Origin: Acerihabitans sp035013185 | GTDB taxonomy: Bacteria > Pseudomonadota > Gammaproteobacteria > Enterobacterales > Enterobacteriaceae | Assembly: GCF_035013185.1 (NCBI RefSeq) | Contig: NZ_JAYGJO010000020.1 | Location: forward strand, 39,413 to 103,412 | DNA: 64,000 nt | Reading direction: 5' to 3' | Shown: positions 62,847 through 64,000 of the stretch, piece after piece | Numbering within the stretch: position 1 is the first letter of the stretch | How the letters are laid out: each line of letters starts with the position of its first letter | Position numbers and translations under genes: made by a program | The notes under the pieces: generated by a model | Database searches by the model: none | What the model was told of the DNA's origin: nothing | What the model saw: only the letters and a program-made list of their open reading frames with translations

Positions 62847-63470
62847 TCAATTATCGATTATGTTGTAGACTTCGTCTACAAAAGCTTCTGCCTCCTCATT
62901 CAACGATTTCGACGTTGTCTCACAGAGAGATTTACCGACATCCAGAGCTTGCCCATATGCTGTCTGAAATCTTATCACTGAATCGAACGCCTTAAACTTC
63001 CAGCTCTCAATGGTAGCTCGTGCTTTAGTGGCTTCTGATTTTGAGGGGGATTTAGCGATCAGGAAAATTATCTTTTCTCGGTCTATTCCCTTCTGTACTA
63101 ACTCTCTTCCTAATTCAAGGGATGGTTCGAGGTCATCAAGCGTTGGGCCTGTAGAAACAATTACTAGTGCTGATTCCATTGCAACATCAAGAGTTGTTGC
63201 TTCCGCAGCTGGCTTACCATCAATAATGATCAGGTCATAAAGGTCTTTTACTTTTAATGCTTGTTCTATACGTTTGTATAAAACGCACTCGATACGCTGT
63301 AATCCAGCTTTCTCTCTTCGATCACACCACTTGAAGCATGTCTGTTGTTTGCCATCTAAGTCAGCAAGATGGGTTGACCAACCACCTTTAGTAAATCCGG
63401 CAGCTAAAGTCCGTGCCGTAGTGGATTTTGATCCCCCACCCTTCTGGCCTATGCATGAGATTATTTTCAT
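62847..63470 (-). CDS. parA: ParA-family partition ATPase
   Basis: A 207-residue small ParA. The deviant Walker A is QKGGGSKSTTA (8-18), which has the signature lysine; Walker A' / B regions are HLADLDGKQQT and LIIIDGKPA. It lacks an N-terminal helix-turn-helix, so it is a type Ib ParA that relies on a small partner for DNA binding. TGAGG lies upstream of the ATG. It should move plasmids using the adjacent repeats. Confidence 0.9.
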   Translation of the reverse strand: MKIISCIGQKGGGSKSTTARTLAAGFTKGGWSTHLADLDGKQQTCFKWCDRREKAGLQRIECVLYKRIEQALKVKDLYDLIIIDGKPAAEATTLDVAMESALVIVSTGPTLDDLEPSLELGRELVQKGIDREKIIFLIAKSPSKSEATKARATIESWKFKAFDSVIRFQTAYGQALDVGKSLCETTSKSLNEEAEAFVDEVYNIIDN

Positions 63471-63543
63471 TTATTCGCCTCAAAAAATGACTGTGTATAC
63501 AGTGAAGATGATGTCATGACAAAATCAAAAAAGGAAGAAAATG

Positions 63544-64000
63544 ATACTGATATCATTTTATCAGTAAATCATGATGTACTGACGGTTAGAGCTTGATGTA
63601 ATTAGTTAAATGAAAATAATTTTTAAAATTAAGCATTCGGCCCTATATCACTATATACTGATATCAGTACTTAGTTACATCATACATGATTTTGTCTTTT
63701 GTATAAACTTCAGCACCTCTGCCTGCCTGGCATAGATAGCAAAGCAAGACCGCATATCCATACCTTTTTAGCTTTTGATTTACTCTAACAGTAGTAAACC
63801 AAGTCGCAGCTTAGAATTGTAATCAATTTATATTTGTGCGTAATGATATCAGTATATAGTGATGTCTGCATATAGTGATATCTGTATATGCTGATATCGG
63901 TACGTAGGAGCATCATTTTGCAAGCACATCAGTTACTACAAAACCATCAATAGTTGTGTCTGCTAGATGAGTGTCAGCATGTAGTGATATCAGTATTTAC
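63544..64000. repeat. Centromere-like repeat region upstream of parA
   Basis: No gene is seen. TACTGATATCAGTA (63656-63669) is a perfect palindrome. Four 16-bp direct repeats near TGATATCTGTATATAG run 63844-63907, with two more at 63969-64000 that reach the window end. Related copies occur near 63545-63582. This is interpreted as the parS/parC site and par promoter operator. Confidence 0.8.

Overview
This window is a backbone segment of a large conjugative plasmid, most likely from an Enterobacterales or related gammaproteobacterial host. That host call is inference from AT-rich codon usage, the overall similarity to IncI-type transfer modules, and an H-NS-like gene. No chromosomal housekeeping genes, rRNA, tRNA, insertion sequences, antibiotic resistance genes or CRISPR arrays were seen. 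Nearly all genes lie on the minus strand in tightly overlapping operons.

Layout. (1) 1-9.5 kb, minus: an ArdC-family antirestriction/zincin protein, a topoisomerase III, a second divergent type IA topoisomerase, and a run of small unrecognised genes. A plus-strand HerA-like ATPase with an inserted DUF5710-like segment follows at 9.6-11.1 kb. (2) 11.3-23.9 kb: a type IV thin-pilus (pil) locus of the R64/IncI1 kind: pilM, L, N, O, P, Q, R, S, an extra PilT-like ATPase and pilV on the minus strand, with pilT (transglycosylase) and pilU (prepilin peptidase) divergent. (3) 23.9-30.9 kb, minus: an operon of mainly exported proteins, with three related tandem paralogues and an M23 endopeptidase. (4) 31-38.6 kb, minus: a 2102-residue N6-methylase/Sno-type helicase resembling phage P1 DarB, plus a 422-residue upstream partner. 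(5) 38.9-42 kb: a Rep_3-type initiator and an origin region with about 24 degenerate 17-bp iterons, a DnaA box and a Dam-site cluster. (6) 42-44.7 kb, minus: small genes, SSB, a transglycosylase, a zinc-ribbon membrane protein and an H-NS-like protein. (7) 44.8-58 kb, minus: an I-type (Dot/Icm-like) type IV secretion system: DotL/TrbC, DotO/TraU, DotN/TraT, IcmD/TraR, DotE/TraQ, TraP, DotG/TraO, DotH/TraN, DotI/TraM and a TraL-like protein. (8) 58-62.4 kb: a tyrosine recombinase and a repeat-rich non-coding region, then plus-strand dotD/traH, dotC/traI and dotB/traJ. (9) 62.5-64 kb: a ParA-type ATPase, a small ribbon-helix-helix-like partner and a centromere-like repeat array that runs off the window end.

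How it works together: the Rep/iteron unit and par unit maintain the plasmid. The Dot/Icm-like apparatus with coupling protein DotL moves DNA. The thin pilus with PilV tip adhesin probably stabilises mating pairs. ArdC-like, DarB-like, SSB and H-NS-like proteins probably protect incoming DNA and quiet the plasmid in new hosts. I did not find a relaxase, DotA/TraY, DotM/TrbA or IcmT/TraK; they may lie outside the window.

All family assignments come from reading motifs and gene order by eye; no database search was run.
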